Shown: positions 5,725 through 6,020 of the stretch, one piece after another
Layout of the letters: every line of letters begins with the position of its first letter
Numbering within the stretch: position 1 is the stretch's first letter
Assembly: GCA_937901695.1 (NCBI GenBank)
Contig: CALDJN010000127.1
Span: 1 to 6,020 of the forward strand
Length of the DNA: 6,020 nt
Origin: an uncultured Anaerocolumna sp.
Lineage (GTDB): Bacteria > Bacillota > Clostridia > Lachnospirales > Lachnospiraceae
Direction of reading: 5' to 3'
The notes under the pieces: generated by a model
Database searches by the model: none
What the model was told of the DNA's origin: nothing
Seen by the model: the letters and a program-made list of their open reading frames with translations, nothing else
Program-made: the position numbers and the translations under genes

Positions 5725-5748
5725 TAAATATAATTGATATTATATTTA
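5725..5748. repeat. 10-bp hairpin in the grpE-dnaK gap
   Basis: TAAATATAAT (5725-5734) and ATTATATTTA (5739-5748) are perfect inverted copies around a 4-nt loop. The whole gap 5661-5796 is nearly pure A+T, so such dyads arise easily. It has no T run and so is not a clear terminator. A role as an mRNA processing or stability site between grpE and dnaK is possible. I see no convincing promoter or operator in the gap. Confidence 0.4.
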
Positions 5749-5796
5749 GATATATTAGTATATAAATTTATTTACTATATAAATAATTATATTACT

Positions 5797-6020
5797 TTAA
5801 TTAACAACTCTTACCATACTGTGTCTTACTACAGTTTCTTTAAATATATAACCTTTTAGGAATTCTTCAGCTACTATGTTTTCACCCATTTCTGGATCCT
5901 CTGCATGCATTACTGCATTATGAAAATTAGGATCGAATTCCTTTCCAGTTGCTTCTATTGGTTTTAGTCCAGCTTCTGTCAAGGTATCCATTAACTGTTT
6001 ATAAATTTTTTCAATGCCTT
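5797..6020 (-). CDS. grpE: GrpE, nucleotide exchange factor for DnaK (C-terminal part)
   Basis: GrpE is a cytoplasmic dimer that releases ADP from DnaK. Only the last 73 codons lie in the window; the frame is open to the right edge, beginning GIEKIYKQL. An ATG at 5991 is internal and is not the start. The visible part is the end of the long helix followed by the C-terminal beta domain that contacts DnaK, with the family signature FDPNFHNAV, then GENIVAEEF, GY.FKETVVRHSMVRV and the stop. Its position just before dnaK is the standard order, and hrcA would be expected further upstream. Identity is secure; the start is not visible. Confidence 0.96.
   Translation of the reverse strand, partial: GIEKIYKQLMDTLTEAGLKPIEATGKEFDPNFHNAVMHAEDPEMGENIVAEEFLKGYIFKETVVRHSMVRVVN

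Noticed and set aside
5661..5796. CIRCE (HrcA operator) or separate dnaK promoter in the grpE-dnaK gap
   Set aside because: No TTAGCACTC / GAGTGCTAA pair is present here or in the dnaK-dnaJ gap. The gap is so A+T rich that -10-like matches are meaningless, and no good -35 lies at the right distance.
5797..5991. Complete 64-aa gene starting at the ATG at 5991
   Set aside because: The frame continues open to the window edge with GrpE-like residues before this methionine, so it is the 3' part of grpE.

Overview
The window is a conserved chaperone and translation-modification gene cluster, read entirely from the minus strand (right to left): grpE (3' end only), dnaK, dnaJ, prmA, rsmE. The low-GC, A+T-rich gaps, the strong AGGAGG ribosome sites, a DnaK without the extra NBD segment of E. 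coli DnaK, and the order grpE-dnaK-dnaJ-prmA-rsmE all point to a low-GC Firmicute of the class Clostridia, plausibly a Lachnospiraceae relative. I cannot name a species from the sequence.

Layout from right to left. Positions 6020-5797 hold the last 73 codons of GrpE, the nucleotide exchange factor. A 136-bp, almost pure A+T gap with a 10-bp hairpin follows. DnaK (622 aa) occupies 5660-3792. A long gap of about 400 bp (3791-3390) separates dnaK from dnaJ. Its dnaK-proximal part is A+T rich with an inverted repeat. Its dnaJ-proximal part carries a likely sigma-A promoter, a 12-bp hairpin, longer-range complementarity, and a small open frame whose stop overlaps the dnaJ ribosome site. DnaJ (379 aa, 3389-2250) is followed after 2 bp by prmA (317 aa, 2247-1294), which suggests translational coupling.

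The accessory-like part is 891-1293, between prmA and rsmE. It holds a 28-bp near-perfect copy of the prmA 3' end, a consensus-like minus-strand promoter that runs directly into a terminator-type hairpin, and a MITE-like palindromic repeat of about 174 bp bounded by perfect 16-bp inverted repeats and nested between degenerate copies of its own arms. RsmE (247 aa from the preferred start) fills 845-102. Positions 1-101 hold no gene, only a weak hairpin after rsmE.

Functionally, DnaK, DnaJ and GrpE form the Hsp70 folding cycle. PrmA methylates ribosomal protein L11 and RsmE methylates 16S rRNA, so the distal part of the operon modifies ribosomes. No CIRCE (HrcA-binding) operator was seen; it would be expected upstream of the cluster, outside the window. 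I found no convincing new defence, mobile or biosynthetic system. The points of interest are the repeat insertion, the prmA tail duplication, the overlapping promoter and hairpin, and the unusual dnaJ leader.
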